From Amycolatopsis mongoliensis (GTDB lineage: Bacteria > Actinomycetota > Actinomycetes > Mycobacteriales > Pseudonocardiaceae), in NCBI RefSeq assembly GCF_030285665.1, contig NZ_CP127295.1, positions 6,448,001 through 6,512,000 of the forward strand: a stretch of DNA of 64,000 nt. The letters are read 5' to 3'. Numbering within the stretch: the first letter of the stretch is position 1; each line of letters starts with the position of its first letter. Made by a program: the position numbers and the translations under genes. The notes below the pieces were generated by a model that saw only the letters and a program-made list of their open reading frames with translations, did not search any database and was not told the origin of the DNA. Shown in pieces: positions 49,774 through 58,580 of the stretch.

Positions 49774-51621
49774 TCAGCGGTGGACGGGCAGGCGCAGGCC
49801 GTGCCCGGCGGGGAACAGCGGGTCCGCGCTGTCGTTCGGCACGTCCTCGCGGCTCGCTTCGACGGCGGCCGTGCTCGACGGGAGCTCGGCCGGAAGCCGT
49901 CCGTCCGGAGTGGACCGTCCGAACAGGACGTCGAGCACGGCCGCGTCGGTGGCGCCGAACTCGCCGACGGTCGCCGCGGCGGCCGCCACCAGCTCGGGGA
50001 GCACCGCGGGCCGGTCCAGGTGCACCACCAGCACGGTCGGCACCGCGCGCAGCCGGGCGACCAGCCGCGCGACCTCGTCCGGCGGGAAGTCGAGCCTGCC
50101 CTGGTGGAAGGCGGACTCGTAGTCGATGCCGCTGTCGCGCCGCTCGTACGGCGCCGCGATCCGGACGACCGCCACTTCGGCGCCTTCCGGGCCGGGCACG
50201 ACGGTGGCGTACTCCGCGGCCACGGCGGGGTCGACGCCGTCGACGTGCAGGCGGCACCCCTCCCGCAGCGGCAGCACCGGCGTGGATCCGTTGTCCAGCA
50301 CTGTGATCGCCCGCCGCTGGGCCGCGGCGCCGGCCGCCGAGAACGCGGGGTTGCCGACGATCCGCTCCGCCTCGTCCGGGTCGACGTAGGGATCGTCGAA
50401 CAACCCGAGCCGGAACTTCTGCCGCAGGACGCGGCGGACCGAGTCGTCGATCCGCGCCTCCGGCAGCCGGCCCGCCTCGACGAGTTCGACGACCAGCTCC
50501 GGGCAGAACTCGCCGCCGAGCTGGTCGACGCCCGCGTCGATGATCCGGTGCACCCGCTCGATCCGGCTCAGGTCCTCGGCACCCCAGCACCGCGCCGGCC
50601 AGCGGGTGCCGCCGACCCGGACGTCGGTGACGAGGCCCCAGTCCGAGCAGACCACCCCGTCGAAGCCGTCGCGCTCGCGCAGCCGGCCGGTGATCACCTC
50701 GCGGTTGAACCCGAACCCCACCTCCGGCACGCCGAGGCCGACCGGGATGGCGTAGTACGGCATCACCGCCGCCGTCCCGGCCTCGAACGCCGCGCGGAAC
50801 GGGCGCAGGTGGTACTCGGCGTTGCCGCCGGGGTAGACCTGCTCGCGGCCGTACGGGAAATGCGCGTCCTCCCCGCGCAGCTGCGGGCCCGCACCCGGGT
50901 AGTGCTTGGTCATGCAGGCCACGCTGTGCGGGCCGAGCCGCTCACCCTGCATGGCGCGGACGTACCGGGCGACGAAGGTGGCCGCGAGGTCCGCGTCCGC
51001 ACCGAACGTGCCCACCCCGCGCGACCAGCGCGGCTCGGTCGCCAGGTCGGCCTGCGGGCCCAGCGCCATCCGGATGCCGACCGCCAGGTACTCCCGGCGC
51101 ACGACGTCGGCGAACTCGGCGACGAGCTCGGGATCGCCGGCCGCGGCCAGCCCGAGCGGTTCCGGCCACCGGGAGAACGTGGTGGTGGCGAGGCTCGTGG
51201 CCGGGTTGTCCACGAACCCGTGCACGGGGTCGCTGGAGAGCGTCACCGGGATGCCGAGCCGGGACTCGGCGGCCAGGTCCTGCAGCCGGTTGTGCCACCG
51301 CGCGTAGTCCGCGGGCGCGATCCGCGGCGCGGCGTTGAAGTGGCGGATGTGCGCTTCGGTCACCAGCCGGCCGGTCGACAGCACGTCGTGGGGAACGTCG
51401 TCGCAGTCCGGACCCGGCTCGTACAGCCCCTCCGGCTCGGCGCGCATCATGGTGTGGAACATCAGCCCGGCCTTCTCGGCCAGGGTCATCCGGGCGAGCA
51501 GGTCTTCCGTTCGCTCTTCGGCCGGCCGGCGGGGATCGGTGTAGGGCACCATCCGGCCGGTGCCGGTCAGGTCCCGGAAGCGCACACCGTCCACAGTGGA
51601 GACACGGGGGTCGGGCCTCAC
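49774..51621 (-). CDS. GH3 family beta-glucosidase/beta-xylosidase-type enzyme
   Basis: Protein of 615 residues, no signal peptide, so intracellular. GH3 catalytic domain: LARMTLAEKAGLMF, RLGIPVTLSSDPVHGFVDNPA, ACMTKHYPGAGPQLRGEDAHFPYGRE, and the nucleophile in GFDGVVCSDWGLVTD (D327). The C-terminal alpha/beta-sandwich ends with FGATDAAVLDVLFGRSTPDGRLPAELP. It lacks a fibronectin-III domain, unlike many GH3 beta-glucosidases. The GTG overlaps the GH1 stop by 4 nt. It should cleave a beta-linked oligosaccharide imported by the ABC system. Confidence 0.92.
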   Translation of the reverse strand: MRPDPRVSTVDGVRFRDLTGTGRMVPYTDPRRPAEERTEDLLARMTLAEKAGLMFHTMMRAEPEGLYEPGPDCDDVPHDVLSTGRLVTEAHIRHFNAAPRIAPADYARWHNRLQDLAAESRLGIPVTLSSDPVHGFVDNPATSLATTTFSRWPEPLGLAAAGDPELVAEFADVVRREYLAVGIRMALGPQADLATEPRWSRGVGTFGADADLAATFVARYVRAMQGERLGPHSVACMTKHYPGAGPQLRGEDAHFPYGREQVYPGGNAEYHLRPFRAAFEAGTAAVMPYYAIPVGLGVPEVGFGFNREVITGRLRERDGFDGVVCSDWGLVTDVRVGGTRWPARCWGAEDLSRIERVHRIIDAGVDQLGGEFCPELVVELVEAGRLPEARIDDSVRRVLRQKFRLGLFDDPYVDPDEAERIVGNPAFSAAGAAAQRRAITVLDNGSTPVLPLREGCRLHVDGVDPAVAAEYATVVPGPEGAEVAVVRIAAPYERRDSGIDYESAFHQGRLDFPPDEVARLVARLRAVPTVLVVHLDRPAVLPELVAAAAATVGEFGATDAAVLDVLFGRSTPDGRLPAELPSSTAAVEASREDVPNDSADPLFPAGHGLRLPVHR

Positions 51622-52817
51622 GCCGCCACCGCCCTGGGCAGCGCGTTGTGCCGGGCGATGTCGCCGAGCCAGCGCGCGCTCGGCTTGACCGTGCGCCGGA
51701 AGGTCTTCCGGTCGACCGCGATCAGCCCGAAGGTGGGCGAGTACCGGCCCCACTCGTAGTTGTCCAGCGCGCTCCAGTGCAGGTAGCCCCGCACGTCGAT
51801 CCCGTCGGACATCGCCTCGTGCAGGCCGTGGAGGGCGTCTCGCGTGTAGTCGACGCGCCGGTTGTCGTCCTGCGTCGCGATGCCGTTCTCGGTCACCACG
51901 ATCGGCACCCCCTCCGCGTGCGACCAGGCGTTGCGCACGCCGATGGCCAGCGCGTCGGGGAAGTACTCCCAGCCGGTGAGCGTCTTCTCGACGTCGTCCG
52001 CCGGCGGGAGCGGCCCGTCCGGGCCGACGAAGGTCCGCGTGTAGGCCTGCACCCCGAGCCAGTCGTCCCCGCGCGAGGCCTCGAGGAAGAACTCCTCCAT
52101 CGGCCGGCTGTAGTCCCGCGCGACCTGCTCGCTGCCGGGCAGCGCGTGGATCGCCTGGGTGGCCACCGCCCAGCCCGACCGGATCCCGCCTTCGCGCGCC
52201 AGCACCTCGCGCGAGAGCCGGTGCGCCCGCACGAGCTGCTCGGACACCCGGGCACTCGGCCGGGCCAAGCCGTGCGCCACCAGGTTGGCCGCGCCCTCCT
52301 GGCTGCCCGCGATGCAGGCGACGATGTTGGGCTCGTTGATGGTGCACACCCACTCGACGCCCTCGCGCAGGACCGGCAGCGCCGCCTCGGTGAAGCCGGC
52401 GAACAACTCGGGCGCCGCCTCGTCCCACCACCAGCCGCGCGCGTGCATCCACTGCGGCACGGTGAAGTGGTTCAGCGTGACCATCGGCGTCAGCCCGGCC
52501 TCGTGGCAGGCGGCGACCATCCGCTGGTAGTGGTCGAGCTCCGCGCGCGAGACGTGACCGGGCGCCGGTTCGATCCGGCTCCACTCGATGCCGAACCGGT
52601 AGGTGGTGAACCCCAGCCCGGCCAGCAGCGCGATGTCCTCGCGGTAGCGGTGGTAGCTGTCGCAGGCGTCACCGCTCGGCTCCGGGACGTCCGTGCCGGG
52701 CGCGTATTCGCGGTGCCAGTAGTCGCTGTTGACGTTGTTGCCCTCGATCTGGTGCCCGGCCGTGGCCGCCCCCCAGAGGAATCCGTCCGGAAAGGACAGT
52801 GCGTCCTCGTTCGGCAT
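51618..52817 (-). CDS. GH1 family beta-glucosidase
   Basis: Protein of 399 residues, cytoplasmic. N-terminal signature FPDGFLWGAATAGHQIEGN; catalytic acid/base E162 in CTINEPNIV; nucleophile E310 in IVVTENGIAT; C-terminal YLHWSALDNYEWGRYSPTFGLIAVD. All GH1 essentials are present. It is the fourth gene of the operon, coupled to the GH3 gene. It should hydrolyse beta-glucosides or related disaccharides after import. Confidence 0.95.
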   Translation of the reverse strand: MPNEDALSFPDGFLWGAATAGHQIEGNNVNSDYWHREYAPGTDVPEPSGDACDSYHRYREDIALLAGLGFTTYRFGIEWSRIEPAPGHVSRAELDHYQRMVAACHEAGLTPMVTLNHFTVPQWMHARGWWWDEAAPELFAGFTEAALPVLREGVEWVCTINEPNIVACIAGSQEGAANLVAHGLARPSARVSEQLVRAHRLSREVLAREGGIRSGWAVATQAIHALPGSEQVARDYSRPMEEFFLEASRGDDWLGVQAYTRTFVGPDGPLPPADDVEKTLTGWEYFPDALAIGVRNAWSHAEGVPIVVTENGIATQDDNRRVDYTRDALHGLHEAMSDGIDVRGYLHWSALDNYEWGRYSPTFGLIAVDRKTFRRTVKPSARWLGDIARHNALPRAVAA

Positions 52818-52864
52818 GTGCCTCTCCTGTGTGTCGTCTTCGCGTGTGTCGGTGCCGGCTGGTG

Positions 52865-53761
52865 TCAGCGGATCCCCGTCGTCGCCACCCCCTGGGTGAA
52901 CAGGCGCTGCAGCAGGACGAACGCCAGCACGATGGGGGAGATGAGGATCACCGAGCCGGCGAGCAGCAGCCCGTACTCGGTCGCGTGTTCACTGGTCGAG
53001 TACAGCGACAGCGCGACCGGCAGCGTGTAGCTGTCCTGGTTCTGCGCCACCACCAGCGGCCACAGGAAGTTGTTCCACGAGGTGAGGAAGGTCAGGATGC
53101 CGAGCGTGGCCAGCGGCGGCCCGCACAGCGGCAGCACGATCCGCGCGAAGATCCGGAACTCGCCCGCGCCGTCCATCCTGGCCGACTCGAGCAGGGCGTC
53201 CGGGACGGTGCCGATGAACTGCCGCATCAGGAACACCCCGAGCGGGGACACCAGGAACGGCAGGATCAGCCCGGGGAACGTGTTGATCAGGCCCATCCGG
53301 GCGACCAGGACGAACAGCGGGATGAACGTGACCACCCCCGGGACCATGAGCGTGGTCATGACCACCGCGAACAACGCCCGCTTGCCGGGGAACCGCAGCT
53401 TGGCCAGCGCGTAGCCCACCATCGAGCAGAACAGCAGGTTCCCGGCGACGGTGAACAGCGCGACCACCACGCTGTTGAGGAAGTAGGTCCCGATGCCGAA
53501 GTCGCCGAACCAGGACAGGTAGTTGGCCGGGGTGGGGGAGTGCGGCAGCCAGCCGTTCGGGTCGCGCAGGATCTCGTCCTGGTTCTTGAGCGAACCGAGG
53601 ACCATCCACAGGAACGGCATCAGGGTCAGGCCGACCGCGACCAGCAGTGCGGCGTAGGTCAGCCACTGTCCCTTGCCCGTCGAGCCGGACCGGGCCGGGG
53701 CGGGGCGGCGGCGCGGCGGAGTGGCCGCCGTGGGCCGCTCCTCGGTGGACACCAGGGTCAC
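52865..53761 (-). CDS. Carbohydrate ABC transporter permease (MalG type)
   Basis: Protein of 298 residues with six spans. The EAA loop is ALLESARMDGAGEFRIFARIVLPLCGPPLATL. 'NSVVVALFTVAGNLLFCSMVGYALAKLRFPGKRALFAVVMTTLMVPG' is typical of MalG-type subunits. The GTG at 53761 follows the MalF-type stop by 4 bases. No ATPase gene is in the cluster; in actinomycetes such systems commonly share the MsiK ATPase. Confidence 0.94.
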   Translation of the reverse strand: MTLVSTEERPTAATPPRRRPAPARSGSTGKGQWLTYAALLVAVGLTLMPFLWMVLGSLKNQDEILRDPNGWLPHSPTPANYLSWFGDFGIGTYFLNSVVVALFTVAGNLLFCSMVGYALAKLRFPGKRALFAVVMTTLMVPGVVTFIPLFVLVARMGLINTFPGLILPFLVSPLGVFLMRQFIGTVPDALLESARMDGAGEFRIFARIVLPLCGPPLATLGILTFLTSWNNFLWPLVVAQNQDSYTLPVALSLYSTSEHATEYGLLLAGSVILISPIVLAFVLLQRLFTQGVATTGIR

Positions 53762-53765
53762 GGGA

Positions 53766-54674
53766 TCACCTCTTCGTCCGGAGGATGCGGAACTGCACGA
53801 TGCTGAGCAGGGCGATCAGGGCGAACAGCAGGTAGCTCGCGGCGGCCGCGTAGCCGTAGTCGCCGAACCCGAACTGCTGGAACGTGAAGTAGGTGATCGA
53901 CAGCGTCGCGTCGAGCGGCCCGCCCCTGGTCATCACGAACGGCTCTTCGAAGAACTGCAGGTAGCCGACCGAGAGCAGGACCGCGCCCAGCAGCAGGGTC
54001 GGGCGCAGGATCGGCAGGGTCACCGCGGTGAACCGCCGCCACGGCCCGGCGCCGTCGAGCAGGGCGGCCTCGTGCAGCTCGGCGGGGACGTTCTGCAACC
54101 CGGCGAGGAAGATGACGATCAGCGTCCCCATGTTCCGCCAGGCGGCCATCACGATCAGCGACGGCATGGCCCACGTCGTGCTGTGCAGCCAGTCCGGACC
54201 GCTGATGCCGAGCCAGGCGAGCACGGTGTTGAGGAGCCCGTCGGGCTGCAGGATGAACCGCCACACCACCGCGACGGCGACCACGCTGGTGACCACCGGG
54301 GTGTAGAACCCGACCCGGAACGCGGTCCGGAACCGCGTGATGCCGTTGTTCAGCGCCACCGCGAGCAGCAGCGCCACGGCCATGGTCAGCGGGATGCCGA
54401 CCACGACGAAGTAGCCGGTGTTGCGCAGCGCGTGCAGGAACCGGGCGTCGGACAGCAGCGCGAGGTAGTGGGCCGGCCCGACGAAGTCCACCGCCGCCGG
54501 GTCCGCGACGTCGCTGCCGCGGAAGTCGGTGAACGACATGACGAACGACGACACCAGCGGCACCACCATGAAGATGCCGAACACGACCACGAACGGAGCG
54601 GCGAACAGCCACGCCACCACGGCTTGGCGGCGGGCGCCGGGGCTCCGGCGCCGCCGGTTCACGACGGAGGCCAC
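53766..54674 (-). CDS. Carbohydrate ABC transporter permease (MalF type)
   Basis: Protein of 302 residues with six spans. First span WLFAAPFVVVFGIFMVVPLVSSFVMSFTDF; EAA loop ELHEAALLDGAGPWRRFTAVTLPILRPTLLL. A GTG at 54674 lies 3 bases after the binding-protein stop. Pairs with the MalG-type subunit to form the membrane channel. Confidence 0.94.
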   Translation of the reverse strand: MASVVNRRRRSPGARRQAVVAWLFAAPFVVVFGIFMVVPLVSSFVMSFTDFRGSDVADPAAVDFVGPAHYLALLSDARFLHALRNTGYFVVVGIPLTMAVALLLAVALNNGITRFRTAFRVGFYTPVVTSVVAVAVVWRFILQPDGLLNTVLAWLGISGPDWLHSTTWAMPSLIVMAAWRNMGTLIVIFLAGLQNVPAELHEAALLDGAGPWRRFTAVTLPILRPTLLLGAVLLSVGYLQFFEEPFVMTRGGPLDATLSITYFTFQQFGFGDYGYAAAASYLLFALIALLSIVQFRILRTKR

Positions 54675-54677
54675 GGC

Positions 54678-55949
54678 TCAGCGCCCGGTGCCGATCGAGG
54701 TGGCCGCTGACTGGATCGCCCGCACCACCGCGTCGACGTCCTTGGTGCCGGTGGTGAGCTGTTCGGTCTGCTGGCTCGCGGTTTCCTGCACCTGGGCCCA
54801 CCGGGTCGAGGCGGGCGGTGACTGGACGCTCTTGAGCTGCTGCCCGAACACCGCCAGCTTGGGGTCGTCGCGCAGCGTCGGGTCGTCCCAGGCCTGCGGC
54901 ACCGCCGGCAGGTCGCCGGTCATCTTGTACCACTGCGCCTGGATCTCGGGCTTGGCGAGGAACTTGGCGAGCTTCCAGGCCGCGTCCGGGTTCTTGGCCT
55001 GCTTGAACACCACCAGGTCGCTGCCGCCGACGAAGGAGGTGCCGGTGCCGGACTCCTTGGCCGGAACGGTCGCCGTGGCGTACTTGTTCGCGAAGTCCGG
55101 GCCGCCGAGCTTGGTGAACTCGCCGACCTCGTAGGCGCCGCCGATGAACATCGGCACCGTGCCCTTGACGAAGTCGTTCTCCCCGGCACCGGTCTCGGTG
55201 CTCGGGTGCTTGTCCGCGAGGCCGTCGGTGAAGAACTTCTGGTAGTACGCCAGCGCGTCACGCATCTGCGGCGAATCCAGTGTCCACTTCGTCCCGTCGT
55301 CGGTGGCCAGCTTGGCCCCCGCGGACCAGGCGAAGGGCAGGAACGCCTGGAAGTCCTTGGGGGGCAGGGAGATCCCGTACCGGGCGCCGGCCTTCTGCTG
55401 CATGGCCGCGGCCAGGGCGCGCAGCTGGTCCCAGTTCGCCGGCGCCGAGTCGAAGCCCGCCTGGTGGGCCAGGTCGGTGCGGTAGTAGAGCACCGCGGTG
55501 TCGACGTACCACGGCACGCCGAAGGTGCCACCGCCCACCTTGGTCGAGTCCACCGAGCCCGGGTAGAACGACCCCGCGCCGAGGTTGCCCGGCGTCGGCG
55601 CGAACGCCTTGGCCTCGGCGAACTCGCCCATCCAGGTGGTGCCCATCTGCCCGATGTCGGGCGTGGTCCCCGCGGCGATGGCGGCCTGGAACTTGTCGTG
55701 GCCCGACGGCCACGGCACGGCGGTGACCTGGACGTCCACCTCGGGGTTCTGGTCCTTGAAGGCGCGCAACAGCTCGGGCAGCTTCTCGGCCTCGGCGCCC
55801 ATGGCCCAGATCGAGACGGTGCCGGTGGCCGGCCCGTCGGACACCACGGCGGCCGAGGCCGTCCCCGGGTCGTCCGCGGTGCGCCCGCAGGCGGTGAGCA
55901 GGAGGGCCGCGGCGGCCAGGAGGGCCACTCGGCGAACTGGACGTGACAT
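54678..55949 (-). CDS. Sugar ABC transporter solute-binding lipoprotein
   Basis: Lipoprotein of about 423 residues: VALLAAAALLLTACG gives the lipobox LTAC. Family-1 sugar-binding fold with TVSIWAMGAEAEKLPELLRAFKDQNPEVDVQVTAVPWPSGHDKFQAAIAAGTTPDIGQMGTTW and VPWYVDTAVLYYRTDLAHQAG. The ATG at 55949 is preferred over the adjacent one at 55952. First gene of the six-gene operon, immediately downstream of a promoter overlaid by two LacI-type palindromes. The GH1 and GH3 genes suggest a beta-linked oligosaccharide as the ligand; this is inference. Confidence 0.93.
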   Translation of the reverse strand: MSRPVRRVALLAAAALLLTACGRTADDPGTASAAVVSDGPATGTVSIWAMGAEAEKLPELLRAFKDQNPEVDVQVTAVPWPSGHDKFQAAIAAGTTPDIGQMGTTWMGEFAEAKAFAPTPGNLGAGSFYPGSVDSTKVGGGTFGVPWYVDTAVLYYRTDLAHQAGFDSAPANWDQLRALAAAMQQKAGARYGISLPPKDFQAFLPFAWSAGAKLATDDGTKWTLDSPQMRDALAYYQKFFTDGLADKHPSTETGAGENDFVKGTVPMFIGGAYEVGEFTKLGGPDFANKYATATVPAKESGTGTSFVGGSDLVVFKQAKNPDAAWKLAKFLAKPEIQAQWYKMTGDLPAVPQAWDDPTLRDDPKLAVFGQQLKSVQSPPASTRWAQVQETASQQTEQLTTGTKDVDAVVRAIQSAATSIGTGR

Positions 55950-55968
55950 CATTGTCCCTTCTCCGGGT

Positions 55969-55997
55969 TCTAAGCGCTTAGATTCTAAGCGCTTAGA
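55969..55997. promoter_or_regulatory. Two identical LacI-type operators (TCTAAGCGCTTAGA x2)
   Basis: Perfect 14-bp palindromes at 55969-55982 and 55984-55997, one base apart (15-bp period). They have the central CG and spacing of LacI/GalR sites. The LacI gene is next upstream. They overlap the -10 box and spacer of the operon promoter, so binding should block RNA polymerase. Confidence 0.85.
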
Positions 55998-56011
55998 TTT
56001 TCGGCTGACAA
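55982..56011 (-). promoter_or_regulatory. Operon promoter TTGTCA-N18-TAGAAT
   Basis: Read on the minus strand, TTGTCA (plus 56006-56011) and TAGAAT (plus 55982-55987) are 18 bases apart, close to the vegetative consensus. Transcription should start near 55975, inside the first palindrome and about 25 bases before the binding-protein start. Confidence 0.65.
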
Positions 56012-56079
56012 GACCCGGTTTTGAGGCCGGGTCGCTGTGCGCCGGGGGAGCGCACCGGTTCGCGGGTCTGCCGCGGCTT

Positions 56080-56125
56080 GTCGTGAGTGGGAAGCAGGGT
56101 TAGAACACGGTTTCCCACTCACGAC
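56080..56125. repeat. 14-bp stem hairpin (GTCGTGAGTGGGAA)
   Basis: GTCGTGAGTGGGAA at 56080-56093 and TTCCCACTCACGAC at 56112-56125 pair perfectly around an 18-nt loop. It could act as a terminator for the LacI transcript or be a dispersed repeat. Confidence 0.75.
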
Positions 56126-56138
56126 CCCGGGTCACCGC

Positions 56139-56404
56139 CGACGAACCTCAGGCGCCTAGTGTCGCGCGTGGCAGGTGTTTGACGTTCGGGGCGGCCGGAA
56201 CCTGCGTCATGAGACCCCGGCCCGTGCAGCCCCTCCCGCGACGACATGAATGAGTCATTCACCTCGTCCGGCGACATGAATGACTCATTCATGTCGCCGG
56301 ACCAGCTGGCGCGACCCTCGGCAGATCCCGGTCCGAGTCGCCCGACGCCACCTTGGCACGCAGGGCCGGGCCGCCGTCGACGAACCTCAGGCGCGCGACA
56401 CTAG
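56139..56404. repeat. Outer repeat pair enclosing palindromes
   Basis: CGACGAACCTCAGGCGC occurs directly at 56139-56155 and 56378-56394. It adjoins CTAGTGTCGCGC at 56156-56167 and its reverse complement GCGCGACACTAG at 56393-56404. The right copy runs into the LacI gene's stop codon (56401-56403). The arrangement looks like a small mobile or recombined element. Confidence 0.7.
56243..56298. repeat. Tandem ATGAATGA/TCATTCA palindromes
   Basis: Two versions of the same palindrome: CATGAATGAGTCATTCAC around 56245-56262 and a perfect 12+1+12 copy with arms CGACATGAATGA and TCATTCATGTCG at 56272-56296. They are much less GC-rich than their surroundings. Confidence 0.75.
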
Positions 56405-57528
56405 CTGCGCCAGATGGCGGACCGGGGCGGGCAGCCGCAGCTCTCGCGGAGGACGACCTCGACCGGCAGCTCGCGGACCTCCGGCGCCCGGGCGGGCTCC
56501 GCGATCTGGGCCAGCAGGATGTCCACGACGGCCTGGCCCATCTCCACCATGGGCTGGCGCACCGTGGTCAGCGCCGGCCGGACGACCCGGCCGGCCGCCA
56601 CGCCGTCGAACCCGGTCACCGCCACCGTGGCCGGCACGTCGACCCCGCGGTCCGCGAGGATCCGCATGACGTCCAGGGCCACCTCGTCGGTGGCGCAGAC
56701 GAACGCCTCGGGCAGCGGCAGGTCGGCCGGCAGCGCCACGACCGCGCGCCCGGCGTCGTCCGGCCGGGTCGGCGGCACCAGCGGCTTGCGCGGCACCCGC
56801 AACCCGGCGGCCCGCAGCGCGTCCCGGAAGCCGGCGAAGCGCGCCTTGGCCTCCGCGGGGTTGAGGCCGCCGACGAACAGCAGGTCGCGCCGGCCGTGGT
56901 CGATGATCAGGTGCTCGGTGACGGCCCGCGTGCCGGCCCGGTTGTCGACGGTCACGTGGCTCGCGCGGTCGTCCTCGGGCGGCTCGGACACCGCGACCAC
57001 GGGGATGCGGCTCGCGACGTGCGCCAGCGCTTCGGGGGAAAGCGTTTGCGGGAACACGGCGAGGCCGTCGACCCGCCCGGCGATGTCGGTGACGACGGCG
57101 TCCGACCTGCTGTGGCTCGGCCCGCCGATCATCAGCGCGTAGCCGAGCTCCCAGCAGGCCACTTCCATGCCGCGCTGGATTTCGTCCACGTACAGCGGGA
57201 ACTCCCGGCACAGCTCGTCGGGCCCCTCCCGCACGATCGGCACCGCGGTCCGCCGGCCGACCGGCACCGGCGCGCGCGGGGCGGTGCGGTAGCCGACCAG
57301 GTAGTCGTAGGAGAAGAGGCCGAGTGCGCCGGTCCGCCCCTTGGCCAGGCCGCGCGCGCTCGCCGAGGGGACGTAGTTCAGCGCCTGCGCCGCGTCGAAG
57401 ACGAGGGCCCGGGTGGTCTCGCGCACCTTCTCCGGCCGCCGGAAGGCCATCGACACGGTGGCGATCGACACGCCGGCCCGCGCGGCGACGTCGTACACCG
57501 TAGCCGCCTTCGCCGGCGGTTCCGCCAT
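56401..57528 (-). CDS. LacI-family transcriptional regulator of the sugar operon
   Basis: Protein of 375 residues. DNA-binding head: ATVYDVAARAGVSIATVSMAFRRPEKVRETTRALVFDAAQALNYVPSASARGL with the hinge helix. A periplasmic-binding-like ligand domain follows (DGLAVFPQTLSPEALAHV, RASHVTVDNRAGTRAVTEHLI, DLLFVGGLNPAEAKARFAGFRDAL, TVAVTGFDGVAAGRVVRPALTTVRQP). It ends with a Cys-rich SCGCPPRSAIWRS tail. Upstream of and parallel to the operon; a repressor released by the imported sugar is the natural model. Confidence 0.94.
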   Translation of the reverse strand: MAEPPAKAATVYDVAARAGVSIATVSMAFRRPEKVRETTRALVFDAAQALNYVPSASARGLAKGRTGALGLFSYDYLVGYRTAPRAPVPVGRRTAVPIVREGPDELCREFPLYVDEIQRGMEVACWELGYALMIGGPSHSRSDAVVTDIAGRVDGLAVFPQTLSPEALAHVASRIPVVAVSEPPEDDRASHVTVDNRAGTRAVTEHLIIDHGRRDLLFVGGLNPAEAKARFAGFRDALRAAGLRVPRKPLVPPTRPDDAGRAVVALPADLPLPEAFVCATDEVALDVMRILADRGVDVPATVAVTGFDGVAAGRVVRPALTTVRQPMVEMGQAVVDILLAQIAEPARAPEVRELPVEVVLRESCGCPPRSAIWRS

Positions 57529-57545
57529 GCCGTCGCCCTCCCGGT

Positions 57546-58511
57546 CTATGCGCTTCGATCGCTCTCACCGTACCGTGCGCCCTCCCGCGAAGGCGCGGCC
57601 ACCGCGCGACGTTCTCGGTGCGTTTCCGCCCGTGAGCCGTCGACCTTCGCGTAGAACGCGCGGAGGACTTCGGCGAGCCGGCCGGGTGCTTCCATCGCGA
57701 CGTAGTGCCCGATGCCGTCGATCGACACCGCGGACACGTCCGTGGCCACCTGGCGGACCGTGGCCGACGTGAACTCACCGCACCCGCCGCCCACGGCGAG
57801 CACGGGCACGGTGAGCTTCTGCTTCGCCAGTTCGCGGATTTCGCCGCCTTCGGCGAGCATCGAACGGTAGAGGCCGGTCGCGCCCCGGAAGGCGTCCGGT
57901 CGGCGGTAGGTGCGGACCAGCTCGTCGACGTCGGAGTCCGTGAACGCGCCCGGGGTCGCGTTCAGGGAAGGGATCGCGTAGCCGCCGAGGAACTCGCGCT
58001 CCCGGCCGGACAGCAGCAGTTCGGGAATGCCGGGCGCGGCCAGGACGCCGATGTGCCAGGCGCCGCCGCGGGTGACGTCGGCCAGCGTCTCGAGGCCGAA
58101 TCCCGGCAGGCCGGTTTCGATCGCCGTGTAGCTCCGGAGCAGGTGCGGGTGGCCGGCCGCGACGCGGAAGGTGGCGGGCCCGCTGATGTCCTGGCCGGTG
58201 AGGTGGACGGGGCCGACGTCGAGCCGGGTGATCAGCTCGACCAGGTCGGCGGCCGCCGTCGCGCCGCTGTGCTCGCCGGTCGCGGTCGCGGAATCGCCGA
58301 AGCCGCGCAGGTCGGCCGCGAACACCCGGTGGTGCCCGCTCAGCAGCGGGATCAGCTTGTGGAAGGTCCACCACGTCTCGGGGAAGCCGTGGACCAGCAG
58401 CACCGGTGTGCCGGAGGTGCCCGCGGTGACGTAGTGCAGGTCGGTGCCGTTGACGTCGGCGCGGTGGTGGGTGACGCCGGGAATGGTCGCGCTGCCGGGG
58501 GCGAGGGTCAT
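57546..58511 (-). CDS. Alpha/beta hydrolase (epoxide hydrolase-like)
   Basis: Protein of 321 residues. Oxyanion motif LLVHGFPETWWTFHKL, nucleophile elbow GQDISG with D108 as nucleophile (Asp rather than Ser), and the His in DGIGHYVAMEAP. An Asp nucleophile fits epoxide hydrolases or haloalkane dehalogenases, not lipases. The C-terminal extension after the His is basic and likely disordered. Divergent from the MarR gene; both promoters contain the MarR-type palindromes. Confidence 0.9.
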   Translation of the reverse strand: MTLAPGSATIPGVTHHRADVNGTDLHYVTAGTSGTPVLLVHGFPETWWTFHKLIPLLSGHHRVFAADLRGFGDSATATGEHSGATAAADLVELITRLDVGPVHLTGQDISGPATFRVAAGHPHLLRSYTAIETGLPGFGLETLADVTRGGAWHIGVLAAPGIPELLLSGREREFLGGYAIPSLNATPGAFTDSDVDELVRTYRRPDAFRGATGLYRSMLAEGGEIRELAKQKLTVPVLAVGGGCGEFTSATVRQVATDVSAVSIDGIGHYVAMEAPGRLAEVLRAFYAKVDGSRAETHRERRAVAAPSREGARYGESDRSA

Positions 58512-58532
58512 GGGAAGGCCGCTCCTCAAGGA

Positions 58533-58580
58533 TGGACAAGTACCTTGTCCAAGGTAGCGATTGGACAAGCGACTTGTCCA
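58533..58580. promoter_or_regulatory. Two 19-bp MarR-type operators (TGGACAAG-N3-CTTGTCCA)
   Basis: TGGACAAGTACCTTGTCCA at 58533-58551 and TGGACAAGCGACTTGTCCA at 58562-58580 are 8+3+8 palindromes, 29 bases apart and identical except for the spacer. They fill the gap between the hydrolase start (58511) and the MarR start. Confidence 0.85.

Larger units (their letters stand above)
55998..56400. other. Intergenic region packed with inverted repeats
   Basis: There is no gene in these 403 bases, between the LacI stop and the operon promoter. It holds three separate palindromic elements and an outer repeat pair, described in the following entries. Confidence 0.7.

Noticed and set aside
49774..52584. 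Fusion of the GH3 and upstream frame into a single 936-residue protein
   Set aside because: The upstream part is the complement-frame shadow of the GH1 gene. The GTG at 51621 overlapping the GH1 stop is the natural start.
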